DNA of 59,019 nt from an uncultured Bacteroidales bacterium (GCA_902802265.1 CADCLN010000015.1:1-59019), one strand, 5' to 3'. Shown: positions 18,420 to 26,107, numbered from the stretch's first letter. A program made the numbers and translations. Notes: generated by a model not told the origin, from the sequence alone.

Positions 18420-20627
18420 ATGAAAAAAATATTTATAGCCATAACCGCTTTCACAGCATCCATCACCCTCTTCACCTCCTGTGAAGACATGATGACCGTA
18501 GATGCAGGAGACAAGACCTACGAAAACGCACAAGACACCCTCTACTCCTATCTGGGCATCATGCGCGCCATGCAAGACGTGGCAGAACGTCAGGTCATCC
18601 TGGGAGAAATCCGTGGCGACCTCGTCAGTGCTACAGACTACGCTACCGACACACTCCACGCCATCTCCAACTTCAACAACCCACAAGACCAGTCGTGCTC
18701 CATGCTCAACGTGTCCGACTACTACAACATCATCAACAACTGCAACTTCTACATCTACAACTGCGACACCAGTGCCGTAAAATCCAACATCAAATACATG
18801 ATACCAGAATATGCACAAGTCCACGCCATCCGTGCCTGGGCCTACCTGCAGCTGGTCAAAAACTACCGCGAAGTGCCCTACATCACCCAGCCCGTCAGCA
18901 ATCTCGACGTGGTTGAAAACTTCGACTACAAAAACAACCTCGTCAACAAAAACAACCTCGTTGACCGACTCATCAAAGACGGACTCACCCAGATGATCGA
19001 AACCCGCTACCCACAGTACGGCAACACCAGCAACACCTGGGGTATCTGGAACAACGGAGCCAGAGACGTCTCCGCACGCCTCTGCTTCATCCCCATCCGC
19101 CTCGTCCTCGGCGACCTCTACCTCCTGCGCGGCAACGGAGAAAGCGACTACCGACAGGCTGCTCAATACTACTTCGACTACCTTAAGGGAGAAACCACCC
19201 CGCTCTACCTCCAGGGATGTATCGCCAACAAGATGCGCACCGGAACCATCAGCGACATCTCCCTCAACAACTGGGGAACCTGGGCAAACACTTACTCCTA
19301 CGACGCCCAGACCAACGAAGTCATCACCACCATCCCCAGCGCATCCAATGCCGGACTCGGCAAGATGCTTACCCGCGTAGCCGACATCTACGGCTACACA
19401 CCCTCGTCCAGCCAGACATCCGCTGAAACAACCAACGAAGAAGGCGAAGGCACAGGCGAATACGAAGTAGGCGGCGCCATCACCGTCATACCCAACTACA
19501 AACGCCAATACTGCCCATCCGAGGCATACTCCGAAGTCAACTTCCTGCAAACCTACATCACCTACAAGGAAAGCAACATCGGCACGGTTTCCGACACCAA
19601 AGGCATCATCGAAAACCACGACGCACGCTACGGACGCTCCATTCAGGGCGACTACAGCTACGAAGGTGTCACCTACCCACTCTGCTCCAAAGCAGCACGC
19701 AACATCGAATTCTTCTACGCCATTCCCGTCTATCGCAAGACCCTCGTCTGGCTGAGACTTGCCGAAGCCATCAACCGAGCAGGCTACCCCGAATTCGCCT
19801 TTGCCATCCTCAAAGACGGACTCAACCAATACACACTTCCTGCCATCAAGACGCTTTCGACAGCCACCAACAACGTCTATACCATCAACGGCACAACCTA
19901 CAACAAGAAAATCCACAGCGACTCCGGCATCGAAGTCTATGTCACACCCGAAGACCCACGCACAGGATTCTACTATGACGAAAACGGCGATTTCGTACAA
20001 TACACCAGCGCCGTCGGCGGCACCAAGTGGCAATACGAACAAACCATCGACTACTACCGCCAGCTCACCTACAACACCTACCAGCCCATGTACTACATGA
20101 CCGACACCCTGCGGCTCAACCGCTTCAACCAGTGGCTCAACTTCAAGGACGACGTCTGGAACAGCACATACGGCATACACGCACGCGGAGCAGGCATCAT
20201 GAAGACAGACCCCGACGGCAAGAATGCCCTCTGGCAATCCACCAACAACGGACAGGTCATGACCAACATCTACGGCAAACTCGACAGCGTTTATTACGAC
20301 TACACAACCCTGCTGCAAAGCCACGGACTCAGTGCCATCCCCGCTCCCACCCTTGCCGACACCATCGATGCCGTAGAAAACATCATCGTTGACGAACTCG
20401 CACTCGAAACAGCCTTCGAGGGAAACCGCTTCACCGACCTTGTACGCATCGCCGAACATAAGAACGCCTCTGGAAAACAAGGCACACAGTGGCTCGCCAC
20501 AAAAATAGCCAACCGAGGCACACGCAAAGCATTCCCCTCCAACCCCGCAGTCGAAGGCTACGACGCCACCCTCTTCACCAAACTGCTCAACCAGCAGAAC
20601 TGGTACTTCGAACTGCCAAAGTGGTAA
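18420..20627 (+). CDS. SusD/RagB-family nutrient-binding lipoprotein (pair 2)
   Basis: A 735-aa lipoprotein (LFTSC, Cys21, then EDMM), longer than most SusD proteins. The family blocks 'YYNIINNCNFYI', 'AIRAWAYLQLVKNYREVPYIT' and 'LALETAFEGNRFTDLVRIAEHK' are present. A low-complexity insert rich in Ser, Thr and Glu near 335-360 accounts for some of the extra length. The C-terminus NWYFELPKW reappears as an orphan fragment at 25161-25200. The spacer from susC2 (144 bases) is the longest within the locus and holds dispersed repeat A. It is the last gene before a strong terminator. Confidence 0.95.
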   Translation: MKKIFIAITAFTASITLFTSCEDMMTVDAGDKTYENAQDTLYSYLGIMRAMQDVAERQVILGEIRGDLVSATDYATDTLHAISNFNNPQDQSCSMLNVSDYYNIINNCNFYIYNCDTSAVKSNIKYMIPEYAQVHAIRAWAYLQLVKNYREVPYITQPVSNLDVVENFDYKNNLVNKNNLVDRLIKDGLTQMIETRYPQYGNTSNTWGIWNNGARDVSARLCFIPIRLVLGDLYLLRGNGESDYRQAAQYYFDYLKGETTPLYLQGCIANKMRTGTISDISLNNWGTWANTYSYDAQTNEVITTIPSASNAGLGKMLTRVADIYGYTPSSSQTSAETTNEEGEGTGEYEVGGAITVIPNYKRQYCPSEAYSEVNFLQTYITYKESNIGTVSDTKGIIENHDARYGRSIQGDYSYEGVTYPLCSKAARNIEFFYAIPVYRKTLVWLRLAEAINRAGYPEFAFAILKDGLNQYTLPAIKTLSTATNNVYTINGTTYNKKIHSDSGIEVYVTPEDPRTGFYYDENGDFVQYTSAVGGTKWQYEQTIDYYRQLTYNTYQPMYYMTDTLRLNRFNQWLNFKDDVWNSTYGIHARGAGIMKTDPDGKNALWQSTNNGQVMTNIYGKLDSVYYDYTTLLQSHGLSAIPAPTLADTIDAVENIIVDELALETAFEGNRFTDLVRIAEHKNASGKQGTQWLATKIANRGTRKAFPSNPAVEGYDATLFTKLLNQQNWYFELPKW

Positions 20628-20683
20628 GGCCACAAGGCCGGATAGTCCGAAAAGGCTTCAAGCCGCATCATACTACACTATTA

Positions 20684-20720
20684 CAAGAGCGCACTTCAAT
20701 CAAAAGTGCGCTCTTGCTTT
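20684..20720 (+). terminator. Strong terminator closing the FAS1/SusCD locus
   Basis: AAGAGCGCACTT (20685-20696) pairs with AAGTGCGCTCTT (20704-20715) around a 7-base loop; CTTTT follows. A second terminator built on the same AAGAGCGC stem lies at 25239-25275. Confidence 0.88.
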
Positions 20721-20799
20721 TATCTATCTCCACCGACAATAGCACCCAAAAACATCAAATGTGGGAAGTAAATTTTCCCAAACTGTGCTCCAAAGTTGA

Positions 20800-20883
20800 A
20801 ACAACGTCATTGTTTTTGAAAACAACGGGCTTGTTTCTAAAAACAACGTCATCGTTTCTAAAAACAACGCCGTTGTTTTAATT
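20800..20883. repeat. Four tandem 21-bp repeats (AACAACG units)
   Basis: Four exact-length units at 20800-20820, 20821-20841, 20842-20862 and 20863-20883, each of form AACAACGnnnnTTGTTTnTAAA or close to it. Each begins AACAACG and carries a TTGTTT or CGTTT block, so neighbouring units can pair. The array sits between the locus terminator and the promoter of the protease cassette. Confidence 0.9.
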
Positions 20884-20968
20884 TTAAAGCCCACATCACC
20901 CCTTTTTATTGACAACTGTTTATAAAAATATTTTCCATGCGATTGCCATTTATTTAGAAAAAAAGCCG

Positions 20969-20976
20969 TATCTTTG
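20969..20976 (+). promoter_or_regulatory. -7 element of the protease cassette
   Basis: TATCTTTG matches TAnnTTTG. A TTG at 20943-20945 is 23 bases upstream, slightly too far for the ideal -33. It lies 29 bases before the mini-ORF and would drive it together with the C10 protease. Confidence 0.5.
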
Positions 20977-21004
20977 CAGCAGAAACGTTTCAAATATCAT
21001 AATT

Positions 21005-21178
21005 ATGATGCAGTTAGTTAGTAGCAGCGGTGCCATGCGCCAGATGAGGGGACAGAACGTGAAGGAGCACGAATTGGCAGGACGGTGGATCATTATAGAT
21101 ACATCAGACCAAAAAGAGTATTTCGAATTCAAGGGCAAGGTAGAAGATAAATTCTATATGACGAAAGAACACAAATAA
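21005..21178 (+). CDS. 57-aa mini-protein related to the C-terminal part of the 23899 product
   Basis: The segment RGQNVKEHELAGRWIIID closely resembles GSNVKEHELIGPWIMM (residues 253-268) of the membrane protein encoded at 23899-25131, and the DNA is also alike there (AACGTGAAGGAGCA in both). It lacks the N-terminal membrane helix and most of the following domain, stopping after KEHK. It lies 19 bases before the C10 protease start and shares its promoter. It is either a truncated duplicate left by rearrangement or a small functional relative. I know no named family for it. Confidence 0.55.
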   Translation: MMQLVSSSGAMRQMRGQNVKEHELAGRWIIIDTSDQKEYFEFKGKVEDKFYMTKEHK

Positions 21179-21197
21179 CATTTATAAATTATAAATT

Positions 21198-23750
21198 ATG
21201 AAGAAAATTATGATGACGTTTGCAGCCGTCCTTTGCTGCTGGGTGACGCTCTGCGCCCAACCATTGACAGAGCAGCAGGCGATGGAGCGCGCCCTGCAAT
21301 ACATGAACAGCGGAAAGGCGTCGAGCAAGGCACGCCGCATGGCTGCACCGGCCAATGGCGGAGGCATGAAACTTGAGGCTGCTCCCGTGAAGGCCGACAG
21401 GATTTACGCCTTCAACATGGAGGGCGGCGGCTTCGTCATCGCCTCGGGCGACCAGCGCACCCTGCCGGTGCTGGGCTACAGCACAACGGGCAGCATCGAC
21501 TGGGAGCAGATGCCCGCGAACATGCGCTCATGGCTGAAGCAGTACGACGAGGCCATCGCCACGCTCGGCGACCGCACCGACTTCCGCGACGGCGAACTGA
21601 CCGCCACACCGTCGTATGGCCAAGGCGCAGCCACTGCGCAGCCGTCACGCCGTGCCAACCGCAAGGCTGTCGAACCACTCATCCAGACACACTGGGATCA
21701 GGCCTCGCCCTATTGGGATCAGCTGCCGACCTACCAAGGACCGGAACCAGAGCTGCGCAACAAGCAGTGCTACACGGGTTGCGTGGCTACCGCCATGGCG
21801 CAAGTGATGAACTTCTGGCAGTGGCCCAACATGGTGCCCAACGGACTGCCTGACTACGACTATACCATCCAATATAACAATCAAGACTATACGTGGCATC
21901 TCGGTGCCCTGCCGCCGACGAGGTTCGAATGGGAACTGATGATCAACGACTATAACGTGAAGAACATCGAGGCCAAACGGTACGACCCAGTAGGCACCGA
22001 CGAGGAGCGCAGGGCGGTAGCAACGCTGATGCGCTACTGCGGACAGTCCATAGAGATGATGTATGGACCCGCTGAGAAAGGCGGCTCCGAGGCAGCTTAT
22101 TGGAATGTCGCGTATGCTCTCGTCAACTACTTCGACTACAACGCCGCACAACACATCGAGCGCACTTTCTTCCCCTCTATCGACGCATGGGAGGAGGTCA
22201 TCTACGGCGAACTGGCGGCAGGGCGTCCGGTGGTTTATGGCGGCCAAAGCGATACGGGCGGTCATGCCTTCGTGTGCGACGGCTACGACGGCGGCGGCCT
22301 GTTCCACATCAACTGGGGCTGGAGCGGTGGCGGCGATGCCTATTTCGCGCTCGCCGTGCTCAATCCCTACAACAACATCAGCGCGGGCAGCGGCAGCAGC
22401 GGCATCGGCTTCTGCATCCACGAAAACGCCACCATCTACACCGACCCGAAGATGGAGCCACAGCCCTTCAAGAACAGCGAAAGCGTTGGCCGCATCTACC
22501 AATACATGCCCATGAGATATCATGAGAACGAAGCAGCGGCATATTATTCGTTCTTTGAACCCGACAGCGAGGAAGCCGACTTTGCCTTGGGCACAGTGGA
22601 TGCCGAGGGTAAACTGCAGCCCTTGTTCATGAGCGATGAGGAATACAGTACAGTCGTGTCCTACAATGAGAGTGCCAACGGTTACTTTATCGTAGAAATC
22701 GACACCACGATGTTCGCCGCCGGACATTACGTAACCCTCTATCCCATGATGCGTTTCCGCCATCCGGGCGAGGAGTGGCAGGTGATTCCACCAGTGGAGC
22801 AGAACCTGATCGTGGGGCGCGACCCCGAGGGCCACTTCTTCATGTACCCGACCCAGAAGGCATACGACATGCAAATCGTTGGCGTCGGCATCACCAAGGG
22901 CACAGGCCGACTGGGTGAGCGCAGCGACGTCACTATCCGCGTCCGCAACTACGAGTCGTCGGACTACATCAGCAAACTCTATCTCGAACCCATCTATCTC
23001 GGACACATCACGCCCGAGGAGTATGGCTTCACTCCCGTTCTGGCTCGCGGCTCGCGGCTGCAATGTGGCGCCTACATCCCAGCCAACGGCGAAGCCGACG
23101 TCACCTTCAGCTTCGTTCCCGAATACGGCGGCACCATCGTCTTCTGTGCCTACAACGAGAACCGATACATCGGCGAGCTGCCGCTCGAAGTCAACAACGA
23201 CATCCTGACCAACTACGACGACTACTTGGAGAACCATAGCTACCTCTCGCGCGACGGCGAACAGTGGTACTGGAACGTAGAGCTGGCCGACCGCCTCGGC
23301 GTCAATATGCCGCACTGGGTTCCGTCCGACAACCTCAGCTTGCGCGTACACCACAACTTCAACGGCGAAAAAGTGAAGTCCGTCAAAGTAAGCACGAGCC
23401 TCAAGAAATACCTCGCCGCCCTGCCCGACAGCATCGGCACTGGCAACTACACCTTCACCTACCAGATGCCGGTCGAGGTCGGCCAGCCAGGTGAATACTT
23501 CTTCGACTCCTACATCGCAGAGGTCGTAAACCACGAGCTGGTCAGCTACTGCTGCGGCAAGTCCCATAGCTTCACTGTCGATGTTCCGACAGGCATTAAT
23601 GAAGTAGAAAGTGAAGAAGCGGAAGGTGAAAAATGGGCTGGCGAATGGTACACCCTCGACGGACGCAAAATCGTAAATAGTAAATTGTCCAATCGTAGAT
23701 TGTCTAAGGGCATCTACATTCACAACGGCAAGAAAGTCATCGTCAAATAA
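21198..23750 (+). CDS. C10-family cysteine peptidase (interpain/streptopain-like), secreted
   Basis: An 850-aa secreted protease with signal peptide (1-20) and an inhibitory prodomain of the Spi type (~21-150, including YAFNMEGGGFVIASGD). The catalytic domain has Cys195 in TGCVATAMAQVMNFWQ and His356 in GGHAFVCDGY, followed by HINWGWSG, the standard C10 motifs. Residues ~430-820 are beta-rich accessory domains. The C-terminus (WYTLDGRKI, then KGIYIHNGKKVIVK) is a short sorting-type tail. C10 enzymes are broad-specificity extracellular proteases activated by removing the prodomain. GC content is higher than in its neighbours. A membrane-anchored protein follows after a repeat-rich spacer. Confidence 0.95.
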   Translation: MKKIMMTFAAVLCCWVTLCAQPLTEQQAMERALQYMNSGKASSKARRMAAPANGGGMKLEAAPVKADRIYAFNMEGGGFVIASGDQRTLPVLGYSTTGSIDWEQMPANMRSWLKQYDEAIATLGDRTDFRDGELTATPSYGQGAATAQPSRRANRKAVEPLIQTHWDQASPYWDQLPTYQGPEPELRNKQCYTGCVATAMAQVMNFWQWPNMVPNGLPDYDYTIQYNNQDYTWHLGALPPTRFEWELMINDYNVKNIEAKRYDPVGTDEERRAVATLMRYCGQSIEMMYGPAEKGGSEAAYWNVAYALVNYFDYNAAQHIERTFFPSIDAWEEVIYGELAAGRPVVYGGQSDTGGHAFVCDGYDGGGLFHINWGWSGGGDAYFALAVLNPYNNISAGSGSSGIGFCIHENATIYTDPKMEPQPFKNSESVGRIYQYMPMRYHENEAAAYYSFFEPDSEEADFALGTVDAEGKLQPLFMSDEEYSTVVSYNESANGYFIVEIDTTMFAAGHYVTLYPMMRFRHPGEEWQVIPPVEQNLIVGRDPEGHFFMYPTQKAYDMQIVGVGITKGTGRLGERSDVTIRVRNYESSDYISKLYLEPIYLGHITPEEYGFTPVLARGSRLQCGAYIPANGEADVTFSFVPEYGGTIVFCAYNENRYIGELPLEVNNDILTNYDDYLENHSYLSRDGEQWYWNVELADRLGVNMPHWVPSDNLSLRVHHNFNGEKVKSVKVSTSLKKYLAALPDSIGTGNYTFTYQMPVEVGQPGEYFFDSYIAEVVNHELVSYCCGKSHSFTVDVPTGINEVESEEAEGEKWAGEWYTLDGRKIVNSKLSNRRLSKGIYIHNGKKVIVK

Positions 23751-23772
23751 CATTCACTCAACTCGTTTCGTC

Positions 23773-23895
23773 CGGTTTTACGGTCGCTACGCTGAACGGT
23801 TATACGGTTATACGGTTAAGAATCACAGCATCACATGTACTACAAGTAAAATAACCGTAAAACCGCACAACCGTAAAACCGTAAAACCGCACAAC
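23773..23895. repeat. ACGGTT/AACCGT inverted-repeat cluster between protease and membrane protein genes
   Basis: The left side carries CGGTTTTACGGT (23773-23784) and three more ACGGTT copies (to 23819). The right side carries AACCGTAAAACCGCAC units repeated up to 23895. The two sides are complementary and could form one large hairpin just before the ATG at 23899. It may act as an attenuator or terminator, or as RNA protection. Confidence 0.75.
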
Positions 23896-23898
23896 ATT

Positions 23899-25131
23899 AT
23901 GAACGCGAAATTCAAGATGCCCAAGTTCGGGCGCGACCTGACCAAGCAGGGCTGGCTGAAGGAAGTCGCTCTGACCTTCCTCGCCACCACCATCTCCATT
24001 GTGCTCACCTTCGGCACGGCTCAGTATTTCGAGCACAAGCAGAAGGTGGACAATGGGCGGCTGATGGCGATGATGGCCATCCACGACATGGACAACACCG
24101 TCGAGACGCTGACCAAGCTCGGCAACCAGCACACCGCAACGGCTCAGATGGCGCAGTATCTGATAGACAATCAGAACAGACTCGATTCCATTAATGTTGA
24201 CACACTGGAGAAGGTGCTGAACTACCTCGTCGCCGACGACAACTCGCCGCAGCAGTACCGCCTCGACGAATCGACCGAGAAGGTGTTTCTCAGTAGTCAG
24301 GACTCATGGAAGAACATCGACAACGCCACGTTCATCGACAAGGTGCAGCAGTTTTACGTCGCCCGCCACAGGCTCTACGACCACATCAACAGCTCGTCGC
24401 GGTGGCGGAAACCAGTCAGCGAGGACGAGCACAACAGGTTGCTGATGTCCGATCTGGTGATGAATACACCCACGCTTTTACGAAAGTTCTTCAGTATGCC
24501 CAGCGTCAACTTCTATCTGTCCCTCGCCACCAAACGTCAGCTGGAGTTGAACCTCGTCGCCGACCGTTTCAAGCAAATCAGCGATAGGTGCAAATTCACC
24601 ATGGGCATCACCGACGAGGAGCTGGCAGCCTACATTGAGAGCCGCGAGCGCACTGGCAGCAACGTGAAGGAGCATGAACTCATCGGGCCGTGGATTATGA
24701 TGAAGACCACCGAATACGATGTCATCGTCGATTACACCGCCGACCACACCTATACCCAGACCACCATCGTCCGTCATCCCGCACCCATCTTCAACGGGCG
24801 CATCGACATAAAATACATCACCACTGGCACGTGGGAACTGCGCGCCGACACGCTTCGGATGGTGCTCAAGCCCGACATCAAGTTCGAGATGGACGACAGC
24901 CACATCACCCCGAAACCAGGCATGGAACAGAAGGTGAAGGACTACACAGCCGAAGTCGAAGCGTATTTCAGAGCACAAGCCAAGGCGAGGGAAATCAAGG
25001 AAGACCGTCCCCGCAGCTACGCAGCCTCCATCGACCGCACCGGCAACAAGATAGAACTGATGTGGACGAAGACCGACGCCGAAGGCGGCGAAGTCAAACA
25101 GGCGTACTACCTGACGAAACAAAATAATTAG
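23899..25131 (+). CDS. Membrane-anchored protein of unknown function
   Basis: This 410-aa protein has one N-terminal transmembrane helix (~23-43) preceded by basic residues, so the C-terminal bulk should be periplasmic. Residues ~45-250 are mostly helical with many charged residues. Residues ~255-410 look like a beta-rich, lipocalin-like tail (GPWIMM, ITTGTWELRADTLRMVL, then an IELMWTK strand near the end). The GSNVKEHEL motif at the start of this tail is shared with the mini-protein at 21005. I do not recognise a named family. Proximity to the C10 protease suggests a linked role, for example processing or inhibition, but that is inference. Confidence 0.75.
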   Translation: MNAKFKMPKFGRDLTKQGWLKEVALTFLATTISIVLTFGTAQYFEHKQKVDNGRLMAMMAIHDMDNTVETLTKLGNQHTATAQMAQYLIDNQNRLDSINVDTLEKVLNYLVADDNSPQQYRLDESTEKVFLSSQDSWKNIDNATFIDKVQQFYVARHRLYDHINSSSRWRKPVSEDEHNRLLMSDLVMNTPTLLRKFFSMPSVNFYLSLATKRQLELNLVADRFKQISDRCKFTMGITDEELAAYIESRERTGSNVKEHELIGPWIMMKTTEYDVIVDYTADHTYTQTTIVRHPAPIFNGRIDIKYITTGTWELRADTLRMVLKPDIKFEMDDSHITPKPGMEQKVKDYTAEVEAYFRAQAKAREIKEDRPRSYAASIDRTGNKIELMWTKTDAEGGEVKQAYYLTKQNN

Positions 25132-25160
25132 TAACAACAACCATGAGTCGCTTGAACCCT

Positions 25161-25200
25161 CAATCCGCAGAACTGGTACTTCGAACTGCCGAAATGGTAG
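25161..25200 (+). pseudogene. Relic of a susD 3' end (…NPQNWYFELPKW stop)
   Basis: In one frame this reads NPQNWYFELPKW followed by TAG. The core CAGAACTGGTACTTCGAACT is identical to the end of susD2 (20599-20618) and the next bases differ only silently. No upstream susD coding sequence remains; the frame is open for only a few codons. The relic is followed by a terminator of the same design as that of susD2. Confidence 0.8.
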
Positions 25201-25238
25201 AAAACAAGGGGGCAGACCCCACCAAACTACATACCCAG

Positions 25239-25275
25239 CAAGAGCGCGTTTCCATCCCAAACGCGCTCTTGTTTG
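25239..25275 (+). terminator. Strong terminator, look-alike of the susD2 terminator
   Basis: CAAGAGCGCGTTT (25239-25251) pairs with AAACGCGCTCTTG (25259-25271) around a 7-base loop and is followed by TTTG. The stem top AAGAGCGC and loop length match 20684-20720; the lower stem sequence differs in a compensated way. Confidence 0.88.
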
Positions 25276-25355
25276 TACATTCATGCTTTCATTTTCGATG
25301 AATGTTTTTTATCTGTCCGACAAACATAGAAGGAAAATACGCATTTCCTCAGTGG

Positions 25356-25509
25356 GAGAACTTTACCACTGCAGTGGCACTACATTGCTACTGCAGCGAC
25401 ACTGCATTACTACTGCAGCGAGAGAACTTTGCTACTGCAGCGACACTGCAGTGCTACCGCAGCGAGAGAACATTGCCACTGCAGTGGCAATGCAGTGCTA
25501 CAGCAACCG
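25356..25509. repeat. Seven tandem 22-bp repeats, array 1
   Basis: Seven units of exactly 22 bp (starts 25356, 25378, 25400, 25422, 25444, 25466, 25488), of types GAGAACTTTGCTACTGCAGC+GA and CACTGCATTACTACTGCAGC+GA. The same two unit types and the same period occur in the array at 48604-48845. No coding or CRISPR-type organisation is seen. Confidence 0.92.
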
Positions 25510-25584
25510 AAATCTGTAATTGTTATACCTTTCACAGGCTTGCTTCCTATAGGGGAATTTCTTCTATACGAGTTTGAAGAAAAA

Positions 25585-25754
25585 ATCTGTCATTCCGTCA
25601 TGGATGTATTTAAATCATTGTTTGACAGTCTGCTATAGCATGACAGATTCCATGACAGATCATGACAGATTATGACAGATTATCCAGGGAATCTGTCATA
25701 GTTAAATCAATTGTATATCAACATAATAATCAGTCCATGACAAATATGACAGAT
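25585..25754. repeat. ATGACAGAT iteron-like cluster
   Basis: Exact ATGACAGAT at 25640, 25652, 25662, 25672 and 25746, a degenerate copy at 25737, and inverted copies (ATCTGTCAT) at 25585 and 25691. The central four are spaced 10-12 bp, about one helical turn, as for cooperative protein binding. Confidence 0.85.
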
Positions 25755-25829
25755 TTTTTACAAAAACGAACCCACAATGCCTGTATATCGGCACTGAAGA
25801 TGGGATTTCTTGATACTATGAAACTTTAG
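25737..25829 (+). CDS. Possible 30-aa peptide (MTNMTDFLQKRTHNACISAL...)
   Basis: A short ATG-to-TAG frame beginning inside the ATGACAGAT cluster, so its first codons are made by the repeats. I recognise no family. It could be the N-terminal remnant of a gene that was lost, since a decayed TPR gene end follows. Confidence 0.2.
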   Translation: MTNMTDFLQKRTHNACISALKMGFLDTMKL

Positions 25830-25912
25830 CGGACAGCAATACTTTATATAGAACACGTACTCCATTTATAGAAGACACACATTCCAAAAGGAAACAGTCT
25901 TTCCATATGTAA

Positions 25913-26107
25913 AAAAAAGAATATGATAAAGCTATACAATGTTATGAAAAAGCTGAAGTGGATGGGTTAGGGTATGAAGGTTTAGGCGATTGCTATGCAG
26001 CTAAAGGCGATAAGCAAAAAGCCGCAGCATATTATCGCAAATATTTATCACATTATTACGACCATGACCATACAGTGGAAAAAAAATTGAAAGATTTAGG
26101 ATATTAA
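25913..26107 (+). pseudogene. C-terminal remnant of a TPR protein
   Basis: The frame reads EYDKAIQCYEKAEVDG then GLGDCYAAKGDKQKAAAYYRKY and ends KLKDLGY-stop: clear tetratricopeptide repeat helices. A TAA stop closes the frame at 25910-25912, directly beside a run of eight A, and there is no ATG in frame. The upstream part is missing, so this is a truncated, probably non-functional gene end. A frameshift at the A8 run was considered but the upstream frames show no TPR sequence. Confidence 0.7.

Noticed and set aside
18333-20633. Long open frame (766 codons) on the minus strand opposite susD2
   Set aside because: The plus-strand frame is a clear SusD protein. The antisense frame is a by-product of C-rich third codon positions and gives a low-complexity Val/Gly/Asp-rich product without a family.
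21645-23753. Long open frame (702 codons) on the minus strand opposite the C10 protease
   Set aside because: The plus strand has the catalytic motifs, prodomain and signal peptide of C10. The antisense product has no recognisable domain.
25356-25509. CRISPR array
   Set aside because: Units are contiguous 22-mers without unique spacers and there are no cas genes nearby; the same holds for 48604-48845.
25585-25754. Plasmid-type replication origin
   Set aside because: The repeats look like iterons but there is no replication initiator gene and housekeeping genes surround the site.
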